Source: JBDRGC01 sp043818215
GTDB lineage: Bacteria; Chloroflexota; Anaerolineae; Anaerolineales; UBA11858
Length of the DNA: 13,643 bases
Direction: 5' to 3'
Assembly (NCBI GenBank): GCA_043818215.1
Contig: JBDRGC010000135.1
Coordinates: 1 to 13,643, forward strand
Part shown: in pieces, positions 1 to 6,534 of the stretch
How the letters are laid out: the number at the start of each line of letters is the position of its first letter
Position numbering within the stretch: the first letter of the stretch is position 1
Notes under the pieces: model-generated
Database searches by the model: none
What the model was told of the DNA's origin: nothing
Seen by the model: only the letters and a program-made list of their open reading frames with translations
Position numbers and translations under genes: made by a program

Positions 1-12
1 CGACCACCATAT

Positions 13-117
13 CCCATACCCCTGACCCCTGCTCCCCAATCCCCAATCCCCAATCCCCCATCCCCAATCCCCAATCCCCAATCCCCAATCCCCAATCCCC
101 AATCCCCAATCCCTGTT
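13..117. repeat. CCCCAAT heptamer array
   Basis: Positions 34-110 hold eleven back-to-back 7-bp units. Ten are exactly CCCCAAT and one (55-61) is CCCCCAT. The 7-bp register continues in degenerate units on both sides (CCCATAC, CCCTGAC, CCCTGCT before; CCCTGTT after). The complementary strand reads (ATTGGGG)n, with regularly spaced G4 runs that could form a quadruplex. The array ends about 20 bp before the -10 box of the sortase promoter. It resembles the heptanucleotide STRR repeats described in filamentous cyanobacteria, although this gene set looks more like Chloroflexota. No coding function is visible in positions 1-136. Confidence 0.95.
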
Positions 118-136
118 ATCCTGATCGCCCAACCCC

Positions 137-145
137 TGGTATAAT
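137..145 (+). promoter_or_regulatory. Extended -10 promoter of the sortase gene
   Basis: TGGTATAAT is a perfect sigma70-type -10 hexamer (140-145) with the TGn extension. The region 17-18 bp upstream has no good -35, which fits an extended -10 promoter. Transcription would be expected to start 6-8 nt downstream, at about 151-153, essentially on the GTG start codon at 152. A leaderless mRNA is therefore the simplest reading. Confidence 0.6.
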
Positions 146-151
146 CCTCCC

Positions 152-1060
152 GTGGCTCGAAAAAAATACCCCCAAGATCTATCTGCTGAAGAACTCCGTC
201 GCTTGTTGGTGGAAAAACGCCGTGCCTCCCGTCAGGAACGCCTGGAGCGTTTCCGCAAAACCGGGCGGGTGGTGACGCTGGCTTCGGACCTGGAAACGAC
301 ATCTCTGGACGGTTTGCGGACCAGCCCTCTGCTGGAATCCGAAACCGAGGAGGAAAATCCACCTCCCCGCCGCAGACGGACGCTGGATGTTCTTTTGCTG
401 CTGGTGGAAATCCTGGCTGTGCTTGGGCTGGTGTTTGTGCTGTTCAATGGATTGGACATCATCCGCGAACTAAATCGAGAGGTAGCACAGGCGCTGGAAA
501 TGCCCACCCTGACTCCCACTCCGTTGGTGCAGGCCGTGGTGCTGCCTTCGGGACATATTCCCCCCAATGCCCTGGGCGGAGCCAAACCCAATGATGCCGA
601 AATTCCTGAACACTTGCGGCCACTGGTGCAATCGCGGGCCAGCCTGCCAATCCCAACCCCCGGCCCGGCGCAGGCCAATCGCATTCAAATCCCAGCCATT
701 GGCGTGGACGCGCCAGTTGTTCAGGGTGACGGGTGGGAGCAATTGAAAAAGGGGGTAGGGCAGCATATCGGCACGGTCAACCCCGGGCAAGACGGCAATA
801 TAGTTTTCTCGGCACATAACGATATCTTCGGCGAGATTTTCCGTGACCTGGACCAGCTCCAACCGGGAGATGAGATCATCCTGTATACCAGCCAACGTTC
901 CTATACTTACGTCATCACCGGGTGGGAGATCGTGGAGCCGACCGATGTGCAAGTTATGGATTCTGGTGCAAAGCCGGTGGTCACGCTTGTTTCCTGTCAT
1001 CCTTACATGATAGACGACCAGCGCATCGTGGTGCAGGGGCGTTTGAAGAGTGGAGGGTGA
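152..1060 (+). CDS. Sortase family transpeptidase (class D/E-like), membrane anchored
   Basis: This 302-residue protein has a basic, probably cytoplasmic N-terminus (1-78, arginine/lysine-rich and helical at about 13-36). One transmembrane segment follows (about 79-100), then a Pro/Thr-rich linker (about 117-175) and a C-terminal sortase domain (about 176-300). The likely catalytic triad is His222 (FSAHND), Cys282 (TLVSC, the hallmark motif) and Arg291 (DDQRIVV). The family cleaves sorting signals of secreted proteins and joins them to an acceptor at the outer face of the membrane. The GTG at 152 is the only plausible start: the in-frame stop at 122-124 leaves no room upstream, and the next in-frame Met is beyond the membrane segment. 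There is no Shine-Dalgarno sequence, in keeping with leaderless expression. No pilin, LPXTG-like substrate or second sortase is in the window, so the substrate is unknown. Housekeeping-like and pilus-type roles are both possible. Confidence 0.9.
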   Translation: MARKKYPQDLSAEELRRLLVEKRRASRQERLERFRKTGRVVTLASDLETTSLDGLRTSPLLESETEEENPPPRRRRTLDVLLLLVEILAVLGLVFVLFNGLDIIRELNREVAQALEMPTLTPTPLVQAVVLPSGHIPPNALGGAKPNDAEIPEHLRPLVQSRASLPIPTPGPAQANRIQIPAIGVDAPVVQGDGWEQLKKGVGQHIGTVNPGQDGNIVFSAHNDIFGEIFRDLDQLQPGDEIILYTSQRSYTYVITGWEIVEPTDVQVMDSGAKPVVTLVSCHPYMIDDQRIVVQGRLKSGG

Positions 1061-1085
1061 AAAGCCCAGCATTGCGTGCTATAAT
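1057..1085 (+). promoter_or_regulatory. Promoter of the vapBC-permease unit
   Basis: GTGAAA (1057-1062, four of six matches to TTGACA) lies 17 bp before TATAAT (1080-1085). The latter is extended by TGC (1077-1079), the same TGnTATAAT form as the sortase promoter. The -35 overlaps the sortase stop codon. The predicted start is near 1092, giving a leader of about 42 nt that contains AAGGA (1121-1125), 8 nt before the antitoxin ATG. Confidence 0.6.
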
Positions 1086-1133
1086 GTTTACACCTCTATT
1101 CTGACCTCATGCCCAAGCTCAAGGAAGAAAACT

Positions 1134-1370
1134 ATGGTAACCCCTGCAACCCCTGTACTGACAGAAATTGTCGAGCAAGTCAAAATACTTCCTGATAACC
1201 TCCAATATCAAGTATTGACATTTGCGCGAACGCTGAGAACACTTACGCAATATGGAACGCCGGGTAAGGCCTTGCTCCAATTTGCAGGGAGTATTCCTGC
1301 TGAAGATGTAGACAAAATTCGACAAGCCATTGAAACTGGTTGTGAGCAGATAGATTGGAATGAATGGTAA
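1134..1370 (+). CDS. VapB-type antitoxin (DUF2281-like)
   Basis: This 78-residue protein starts at ATG 1134, which follows the ribosome-binding site AAGGA at 1121-1125. The in-frame upstream extension has no good start, and ATG 1109 is in another frame. The first 35 residues form an amphipathic helical segment (EIVEQVKILPDNLQ, then VLTFARTL) typical of a family of short antitoxins found next to PIN-domain toxins. The C-terminal half (GKALLQFAG, then IRQAIETGCEQIDWNEW) matches the usual layout of these proteins, in which the C-terminal helix blocks the toxin active site. The gene overlaps the toxin gene by 11 bases, so the two are probably translationally coupled. I see no separate DNA-binding domain of the AbrB or MetJ type, so autoregulation is uncertain. 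The family assignment rests on motif memory and on the neighbouring PIN gene. Confidence 0.8.
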   Translation: MVTPATPVLTEIVEQVKILPDNLQYQVLTFARTLRTLTQYGTPGKALLQFAGSIPAEDVDKIRQAIETGCEQIDWNEW

Positions 1371-1749
1371 ATATCTGCTGGATACCAGCATCATTGTGGA
1401 GCTTTTTGCAGAGGATGAGGTTGTAATTGAGCAGTTAAGAAAAACAGAGAGCACATTCATTCCATGTATTGCGATCGGTGAGTTATATTACGGTGCGCGG
1501 AAATCTACTCGCCAGACAGAGAACCTGAAACAGGTAGAACGATTAGTTGTAACAGGCGTTGTGCTGCCATGCGATGGAGAAACGGGATATTGGTACGGGA
1601 TTGTAAAAGACAAGTTGCGTAGGATAGGCAAACCTATTCCAGAGAATGACATTTGGATCGCGGCATTAGCCCTGCAACACGAATTGATATTAGCCACGAG
1701 GGATAAACATTTCGAAGTAGTCGATGGGTTGGAAACGGCATTATGGTAA
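1360..1749 (+). CDS. VapC toxin, PIN-domain ribonuclease
   Basis: This 129-residue protein is the usual length for VapC. The four acidic residues of the PIN active site are in place: Asp8 (LLDTSII), Glu41 (IGELYYGA), Asp97 (PENDIWIAA) and Asp115 (TRDKHF). Such proteins are Mg-dependent endoribonucleases that cut tRNA or rRNA and are held inactive by the antitoxin. ATG 1360 lies inside the end of the antitoxin gene. The toxin's own end (ATGGTAA) contains the start codon of the following permease. Both vapB and vapC end in TGGTAA, so both proteins end in Trp. All catalytic positions are intact, so the toxin is predicted to be active. The RNA target cannot be deduced. Confidence 0.92.
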   Translation: MNGKYLLDTSIIVELFAEDEVVIEQLRKTESTFIPCIAIGELYYGARKSTRQTENLKQVERLVVTGVVLPCDGETGYWYGIVKDKLRRIGKPIPENDIWIAALALQHELILATRDKHFEVVDGLETALW

Positions 1750-2933
1750 ACCAAAGCAAGGATACCCCCGATATGAATAAAACTTGGAGCAATTCTTTCC
1801 GATATTGGATACTCTCGATACTGATGATAGCCTTGGTGGCATTGATATGGTTTGCCCGTGACCTGATTGCCCCGCTGGTAATCGCCGCGCTCCTGGCCTT
1901 TGTGCTCAATCCGGCCATCGGTTACCTGACACAACGCACGCGGTTATCCCGTCCCTTAGCGGCAAGTATCGTCTTAGTGATCGGGCTGAGTGCATTGGCG
2001 GCCCTGCCTGCTCTCATATTGCCGAGTCTGGTGTCTGAAATCCAGATTTTGTTTGCTGATCTGCAAAATATCCTTTCTCAAATCCAGGAACTTCTCTCCC
2101 AACCGGTACTTATCCTGGAATGGGAATTTCATCTTGAGAGCTTGCTGCCTGACCTCACCCGGCTGTTCTCTGAAGGTGTCACCGCATTTCCTGAAAGCGC
2201 ATACCATATTCTAGAAGCCACAACCAAAAACCTGATCTGGGGTTTGGTAATCATAGCTGCCACTTATTATCTGATGCGTGACTGGGCGCGGCTGTATGAT
2301 TGGATGCTCAACCTGGTACCGGAACCTTACCAGCCGGACGCCCACCAAATTTACTTGGAAATCAAGCAAGCCTGGCAGGGGTACCTGCGAGGGAATCTGG
2401 CATTGATGTTAATCGTCGGCGTGGTGTTTACTCTGGCCTGGGTTGCCATAGGTTTGCCAGGGGCGCTGATTCTAGGAATCACAATGGGCGTACTCACGAT
2501 CATTCCAGACCTCGGCCCAGCCATTGCCGCTGGTTTTGCGGTGCTGGTGGCGTTGTTCGAAGGCTCCACCTATCTGCAAATCTCCAATTTCTGGTTTGCG
2601 CTATTGGTCGCCGGTATTTATTTGCTGCTGATCAATATCAAAGGTGTCTGGTTACGGCCGCTTATCTTCGCCCGCAGTGTGCATATGCATGATGGCTTGG
2701 TGTTTATTGTCATCATGGCAGCCGTGGTGCTTCAGGGTATCCTGGGAGCATTGGTCATCGTGCCTGTTTTGGCTTCGGTCAGAGTCGTAGGACGCTATGT
2801 GCTTGCCAAACTGATCGATACAGACCCCTTCCCGGAGATAACTGATAGCCCACTCTCCCCGCCTGACCCGCGTGGGGGTGCGGTTCGCCGGGAAAAGAAA
2901 TCCGCAGAAATATGCGAGGACGAAGCAGCATGA
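1743..2933 (+). CDS. AI-2E family permease (first of a tandem pair)
   Basis: This 396-residue membrane protein has about eight hydrophobic segments, near residues 22-38, 43-60, 72-95, 163-178, 218-240, 242-275, 284-300 and 318-347. The long amphipathic stretch at about 96-160 is typical of the family. Family-type sequence is seen at WQGYLRGNL (about 211), IIPDLGPAIAAG (about 253-264) and GVWLRPLIF (about 301). Members include the AI-2 exporter TqsA and Na+/H+ antiporters, so the substrate is open. ATG 1743 overlaps the vapC stop. ATG 1773 (residue 11) is an alternative start, with a weak AAGG at 1757-1760. The charged C-terminal tail (about 365-396) is an extension without recognisable motifs. 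The gene ends in ATGA, shared with the next permease. It sits in an overlapping chain with vapBC. Confidence 0.88.
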   Translation: MVNQSKDTPDMNKTWSNSFRYWILSILMIALVALIWFARDLIAPLVIAALLAFVLNPAIGYLTQRTRLSRPLAASIVLVIGLSALAALPALILPSLVSEIQILFADLQNILSQIQELLSQPVLILEWEFHLESLLPDLTRLFSEGVTAFPESAYHILEATTKNLIWGLVIIAATYYLMRDWARLYDWMLNLVPEPYQPDAHQIYLEIKQAWQGYLRGNLALMLIVGVVFTLAWVAIGLPGALILGITMGVLTIIPDLGPAIAAGFAVLVALFEGSTYLQISNFWFALLVAGIYLLLINIKGVWLRPLIFARSVHMHDGLVFIVIMAAVVLQGILGALVIVPVLASVRVVGRYVLAKLIDTDPFPEITDSPLSPPDPRGGAVRREKKSAEICEDEAA

Positions 2934-4170
2934 CTCTCCCAGAATCTACTGAAAACTCGCCCTCCTGGGGTGCAAATATCAAATTGATCGTGGGCTTGAC
3001 CTTCGTGGGAATCGTGGCGGCCTTTTTGGTGCGTTTCCACACCATCGTGGTCCCCGTCCTTTTGGCGTTCATTCTCACATACTTGCTCCATCCCCTGGCA
3101 TCCAGTTTGAGCAACGCCACCCGCCTGTCCTGGCGAATGTCAGTCAATGTGATCTTTCTGGTTTTGATGATTGCTTTGATCGTCCTGTTCACTTTGAGCG
3201 GACTGGCTATTGTGCAACAATTTCAGAGCCTGATTAGAGTTGTCGAAAGATTCATCGCAGATTTGCCAGACCTGGTTGCCGATTGGTCGACGCGTGTTTA
3301 CGCAATCGGCCCGTACCAGTTGGATGTATCCCAATACATGTCCCAAACCAGTTTAGAGTCGCTAACTTCCGAATTGCTTTCAGCCGTACAGCCAGTATTG
3401 GGGCGCGCCGGCGGACTATTAAGTACGCTGGCCTCCGGGACGGCATCTATTTTGGGATGGGGATTTTTCGTGGTGTTGGTGTCTTATTTCGTGCTCACCG
3501 ACATGCGGAAGTTTCCCAATCGCCTGGTATCTATCGAAATTCCCGGATACGGTGCCGATATCCGCCGTTTGGGCCGCGAGCTGGCCCGGATTTGGAATGC
3601 CTTTCTACGGGGGCAAGTGATCCTGTTCACACTGGCGGTTTTGGTATATACCGTGCTCCTGACGGTTTTGGGGATGCGGTATGCGCTGGGGTTGGCGCTG
3701 CTGCAGGACTGGCTCGTTTTGTGCCTTATGTTGGTTCCTGGGTCACCTGGACGATGACTGTACTGGTAGCTATCTTCCAGGGCAGCAATTATTTCCACCT
3801 GGATGCCTGGTATTACGCCATATTAGTTGTTGTGTTGGCAATCATTATCGACCAGATTTTCGACAACTTTATCTCGCCGCGCATCTTCGGTCAGGCGTTG
3901 GGCGTACACCCTGCCGCGGTGCTGGTGGCGGCTATCATTGCGGCTAATTTGCTTGGTTTGGTAGGAGTTGTGCTGGCAGCCCCGGTGTTGGCGACTTTAA
4001 CGCTGGTGGGACGCTATGTGGCCCGCAAGATGTTCAACCTGGACCCCTGGCCCGAACCGGAGGGTGAAACCAAATCAATCGAATATCCTTGGGCGAAGTG
4101 GGGGCAGCGCTTGCAGGCACTGGCGCGTGCCATCCGCGCCCGATTGAAGCGCGGTGCGAGTGGCGAGTAG
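2930..4170 (+). pseudogene. AI-2E family permease (second of pair), interrupted by a -1 frameshift
   Basis: The reading frame starts at ATG 2930 (ATGA overlap with the stop of the preceding gene; GAGGA at 2916-2920) and runs to codon 258 at 3701-3703. It then drifts into non-family sequence and stops at 3755-3757. Shifting back one base at 3703 gives AGLARFVPYVGSWVTW, a typical AI-2E continuation that stays open to TAG 4168-4170. Joined, the product would be about 413 residues with the full family layout, so only one base appears to be missing. The neighbouring permease aligns through this point (LRGNL versus LRGQV, VALFEGS versus VAIFQGS). No XXXYYYZ slippery heptamer is visible, which argues against programmed frameshifting. 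A real mutation or an assembly error are both possible. The last codons (ASGE) lie inside the heptamer array that follows. Confidence 0.85.
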
Positions 4171-4254
4171 CGGATGGCAAGCGGCGAGTGGCGAGTGCGC
4201 AAGTGGCAAGTGGCAAGTGCGCAAGTGGCGGGTGGCGAGTTGCGAGTTGCCACT
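4155..4254. repeat. AAGTGGC/GAGTGGC heptamer array
   Basis: About fourteen units of the form GGC(A/G)AGT follow one another from 4155. Most are 7 bp; two (GCGCAAGT, 4197-4204 and 4219-4226) are 8 bp. The array contains the stop codon of the AI-2E gene (4168-4170). It ends directly, in phase, against the CCCCAAT array at 4255. The same unit recurs at 5252-5272, beside the start codon of the kinase gene. Confidence 0.9.
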
Positions 4255-4338
4255 CCCCAATCCCCAATCCCCAATCTTCAATCCCCAATCCCCAATCCCC
4301 AATCTCCAATCTTCAATCCCCAATCTCCAATCTCTATT
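4255..4338. repeat. CCCCAAT/CTCCAAT heptamer array
   Basis: Eleven clean 7-bp units (CCCCAAT, CTCCAAT or CTTCAAT) fill 4255-4331, and a degenerate twelfth (CTCTATT) fills 4332-4338. The twelfth unit contains the stop codon of the minus-strand kinase gene (4334-4336). The unit is the same as in the array at 34-110, more than 4 kb away. Confidence 0.93.
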
Positions 4339-5251
4339 TCTCCTTCCCCAACCCATACAACACCTCCGCCACCCCAATCGCGCCCTCCCAACCATGCCCG
4401 TGATCTTCCACAGACCACCAGGCTGAGAGCACCGCTTGCGCCATCCCCCACCCCAACATCCGCTGCCGCTCGAAACCCAACATCTCGGATAATATATCCA
4501 CCCTGCGGGCCTGAATGGTTTTCATATCCGGCCTAGTGTGGAATTCCCCCCACGGGTTGCGCAGCAGCGCGCCAACCTCGTATTCGCGCTCGCCGATCAC
4601 ACCCTTGGGGTCAAGGGCCAGCCAGGGTTGGCGCGTGGCTGAGAGGATATTCCAATGGTGCAGGTCACCGTGCAATAATACCCGTTCGCCCATCGAGGGG
4701 ATAAACTCAGCCAGGATTTGCTCCGCGGCGTCCACCAGATATTCGGGGAAAGGGCCGGTTGTACCGCCAAAATGGGGGCCAAGTTTCTGCAACCCGGCGG
4801 TCCAGCTTTCGACTGTCAGCAGGGGACGGGCATCTGTCACTGGCCGCCATAGTTGCTGCATCACTTGTGCCGCAATCCGAGTAGCTTGCTCGTCATCTTC
4901 TACGGTCACTAACTCGACCCCAGGCCGGATACGCTCTAACAAAAACACCTGCCGCTCGAAATCGACTTCTAGCAATCGAACCATGCCGCGCCCCGCGCAA
5001 AGCTGCAAAGCGTGCATCTCGGAGAGCAGTTCGCGGTTGGGGAACCCCAGCTTGAGAACCGCCTCGCTGCCATCGGCCCGAACCGCGGGGGCAACGTAAT
5101 TGTACGAAAGTGGGAAAGGCGGCCTTAGAGTCAACGACCAGCGTTGGGCGTACTCGTGCAGCGTGGAGGGTAGAGCGGAGAGCCAGGCGCGGCCCTCATC
5201 GCTATACATCTCGATCATACAATTGGCAAAGTCAGTGGGGATAGAATACAT
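4334..5251 (-). CDS. Aminoglycoside/hydroxyurea phosphotransferase-like kinase (APH(6) family)
   Basis: This 305-residue protein has the APH-fold kinase layout. There is a probable ATP-binding lysine at Lys67 (EAVLKLGF), the catalytic loop HGDLHHWN (194-201, Asp196 and Asn201) and the metal-binding segment LDPKG (213-217). The wording HGDLHH plus DPKG is typical of the APH(6)/hydroxyurea phosphotransferase group, which includes streptomycin phosphotransferases. Many chromosomal members have unknown small-molecule substrates, so antibiotic resistance is not established. I chose ATG 5249-5251. The four extra codons available upstream come from a TTG inside the heptamer array. No Shine-Dalgarno sequence is seen, because the array lies directly against the start codon. 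The gene stands alone, convergent with the permease genes and divergent from the ABC cassette. The same heptamer type lies on both sides of it. Confidence 0.87.
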   Translation of the reverse strand: MYSIPTDFANCMIEMYSDEGRAWLSALPSTLHEYAQRWSLTLRPPFPLSYNYVAPAVRADGSEAVLKLGFPNRELLSEMHALQLCAGRGMVRLLEVDFERQVFLLERIRPGVELVTVEDDEQATRIAAQVMQQLWRPVTDARPLLTVESWTAGLQKLGPHFGGTTGPFPEYLVDAAEQILAEFIPSMGERVLLHGDLHHWNILSATRQPWLALDPKGVIGEREYEVGALLRNPWGEFHTRPDMKTIQARRVDILSEMLGFERQRMLGWGMAQAVLSAWWSVEDHGHGWEGAIGVAEVLYGLGKEK

Positions 5252-5279
5252 GGCAAGTGGCAAGTGGCAAGTGGGTAGT
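5252..5279. repeat. Short GGCAAGT heptamer array at the kinase start
   Basis: Three exact GGCAAGT units (5252-5272) and one variant (GGGTAGT, 5273-5279) fill the whole space between the kinase start codon and the left end of the MITE-like element at 5280. The unit matches the array at 4155-4254 in the same orientation, so the kinase gene lies between direct repeats. Confidence 0.85.
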
Positions 5280-5423
5280 CAATGTCATTTATTTAAGCCA
5301 TCGGCGGATTACGAATCCGCCTGGAGCATGTTAGAAAACCTGTTTTGTTCCTGTCGGATCCGTCCCCCAAGGGGATGCTGCGCGATGATCCGACAGACAC
5401 CAATCCTTAACTTAATGACATTG
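5280..5423. mobile_element. MITE-like element with terminal inverted repeats
   Basis: CAATGTCATTTATTTAAG (5280-5297) is matched as an inverted repeat by CTTAACTTAATGACATTG (5406-5423), with 16 of 18 positions pairing. The 144-bp interior holds two strong hairpins: GGCGGATT/AATCCGCC (5303-5310/5314-5321, 3-nt loop) and CTGTCGGATC/GATCCGACAG (5351-5360/5387-5396). The loop of the second contains a nested TCCCC-CAA-GGGGA hairpin. AGT occurs at both outer borders (5277-5279, 5424-5426) and could be a 3-bp target duplication. No transposase is encoded, which fits a non-autonomous element. A fixed structural repeat is the alternative reading. It sits between two heptamer arrays. Confidence 0.6.
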
Positions 5424-5424
5424 A

Positions 5425-5480
5425 GTGATGCGTGAAACATGATGCGAGAAGTGCGTGGAGTGCAGCGCGTGGTGCGTAAA
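5425..5480. repeat. Degenerate heptamer stretch
   Basis: Beginning one base after the MITE-like element, the sequence can be cut into 7-mers such as GTGATGC, GTGAAAC and ATGATGC. These decay into related GTG/GCG-rich units up to about 5480. The similarity is weaker than in the other arrays, and the reading depends on the clean arrays nearby. No gene is seen in 5252-5613. Confidence 0.4.
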
Positions 5481-5500
5481 GCCACTGACCTCCACAAAAT

Positions 5501-5598
5501 CAATCTCCAATCTACAATCTACAATCTCCAACCTCCAATCTCCAATCTCCAACCTCCAACCTCCAATCTCCAATCTCCAACCTCCAATCTCCAATTAC
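5501..5598. repeat. CAATCTC heptamer array upstream of ABC cassette A
   Basis: Fourteen 7-bp units run without a gap: mostly CAATCTC or CAACCTC, two CAATCTA, and a final degenerate CAATTAC. The array stops 15 bp before the ATPase start. The two CAATCTA units create TACAAT twice (5513-5518 and 5520-5525), one base off the -10 consensus. A promoter inside the array is therefore possible but unproven. Confidence 0.93.
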
Positions 5599-5613
5599 AG
5601 AAAGAGAAAACCA

Positions 5614-6534
5614 ATGAAACCCACCATCACTATTACAAATATCAGCAAGTCTTTTGGAGACGTACACGCCGTAAACGATGTTTCCTTCGACGTGTATCCC
5701 GGCGAGATTTTCGGTCTCCTCGGCCCGAACGGGGCCGGCAAAACCACCAGCATCCGTATGATGCTGGATATTTTCCGCCCCGACAGTGGCGAGGTTTCCA
5801 TCTTCGGCGGGGATATGGACGAGGTTAAGAAAAACCGCATCGGCTACCTGCCCGAAGAACGCGGCCTGTACAAAGATCTCAAACTGGAGCAAACCCTGGT
5901 GTTCCTGGCGACGCTAAAAGGCATGGACGAGAAAACCGCCCGCACCCGCCTCGCAGACTGGCTGAAGCGCTTCGACCTCTACGAAAACCGTCAGACGAAA
6001 ATCCAAGACCTCAGCCGCGGGATGCAGCAAAAGGCCCAATTCATCGCCACCCTGATTCACGACCCCGACCTGATCGTGGTGGACGAACCCTTCTCAGGAC
6101 TTGATCCGGTCAACACCCGGATGGCAAAAAGAATCATCGAGGAGCAGCGCCAGGCCGGGAAAACCATCATCATGTCTACACACCAAATGCACCAGGTAGA
6201 GGCATTGTGTAACCGAATTGTGCTGATCAGCGCAGGACGCACGATACTCTACGGGGAATTAGACAAGATCAAACGCGACTTCGCCGGGAACGCGGTGGTG
6301 GTCGCAGGGCAGGGGGATTTCGCCAATCTCCCCGGTGTGCAGGAATCGCGCCGGGACAACGGAGAGTGGCACCTGATCCTGGAAAGCGGAACCAGCCCGC
6401 AAGACATCTTCCGCTTCCTGGCATCGCGAGACGATATCAGCATCGAGCGCTTCGAGATCGCCGAACCATCCCTCGACGATATCTTCGTCTCAGTGGTGCA
6501 GGGAGATGGCGATATCGGAGGGGACAATGCGTAA
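5614..6534 (+). CDS. ABC transporter ATP-binding protein, cassette A (NatA/YhaQ-type)
   Basis: This 306-residue nucleotide-binding subunit has Walker A GPNGAGKTT (37-45), signature LSRGMQQK (133-140), Walker B LIVVDEP (153-159, catalytic Glu158), D-loop SGLDP (161-165) and H-loop His190. The Q-loop position reads GYLPEERGLY with Glu in place of Gln, as is common in the NatA/YhaQ subgroup. The C-terminal part (about 220-306, ending EPSLDDIFV) matches the DUF4162-type extension of exporter ATPases. It would energise the two permeases that follow. ATG 5614 was chosen because the frame upstream runs through the CAATCTC array. The ribosome-binding site is weak (AAAGAG at 5601-5606). The gene overlaps the first permease by 8 bases. 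The substrate is unknown; NatAB-like sodium or drug export is typical of the family. Confidence 0.93.
   Translation: MKPTITITNISKSFGDVHAVNDVSFDVYPGEIFGLLGPNGAGKTTSIRMMLDIFRPDSGEVSIFGGDMDEVKKNRIGYLPEERGLYKDLKLEQTLVFLATLKGMDEKTARTRLADWLKRFDLYENRQTKIQDLSRGMQQKAQFIATLIHDPDLIVVDEPFSGLDPVNTRMAKRIIEEQRQAGKTIIMSTHQMHQVEALCNRIVLISAGRTILYGELDKIKRDFAGNAVVVAGQGDFANLPGVQESRRDNGEWHLILESGTSPQDIFRFLASRDDISIERFEIAEPSLDDIFVSVVQGDGDIGGDNA

Noticed and set aside
13..117. CRISPR array
   Set aside because: The repeats are contiguous 7-mers with no spacers and no cas genes are in the window; the same holds for the other arrays.
470..1072. Long minus-strand open frame opposite the sortase gene
   Set aside because: It lies entirely opposite a gene with clear catalytic motifs and has no family features.
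3695..3710. Programmed -1 ribosomal frameshift in the second AI-2E gene
   Set aside because: No XXXYYYZ slippery heptamer or evident downstream pseudoknot is seen at the shift point, and the family does not use recoding as far as I know.
4334..5251. Calling the kinase a streptomycin-resistance gene
   Set aside because: Catalytic motifs support the APH(6)/hydroxyurea phosphotransferase family only. Substrate-binding residues cannot be assigned by eye, and many chromosomal members have unknown substrates.
5309..5503. Minus-strand open frame in the MITE-like region with weak similarity to the frame at 13471-13510
   Set aside because: The shared residues come from the shared DNA repeat and hairpin rather than a conserved protein; no start site or domain is visible.
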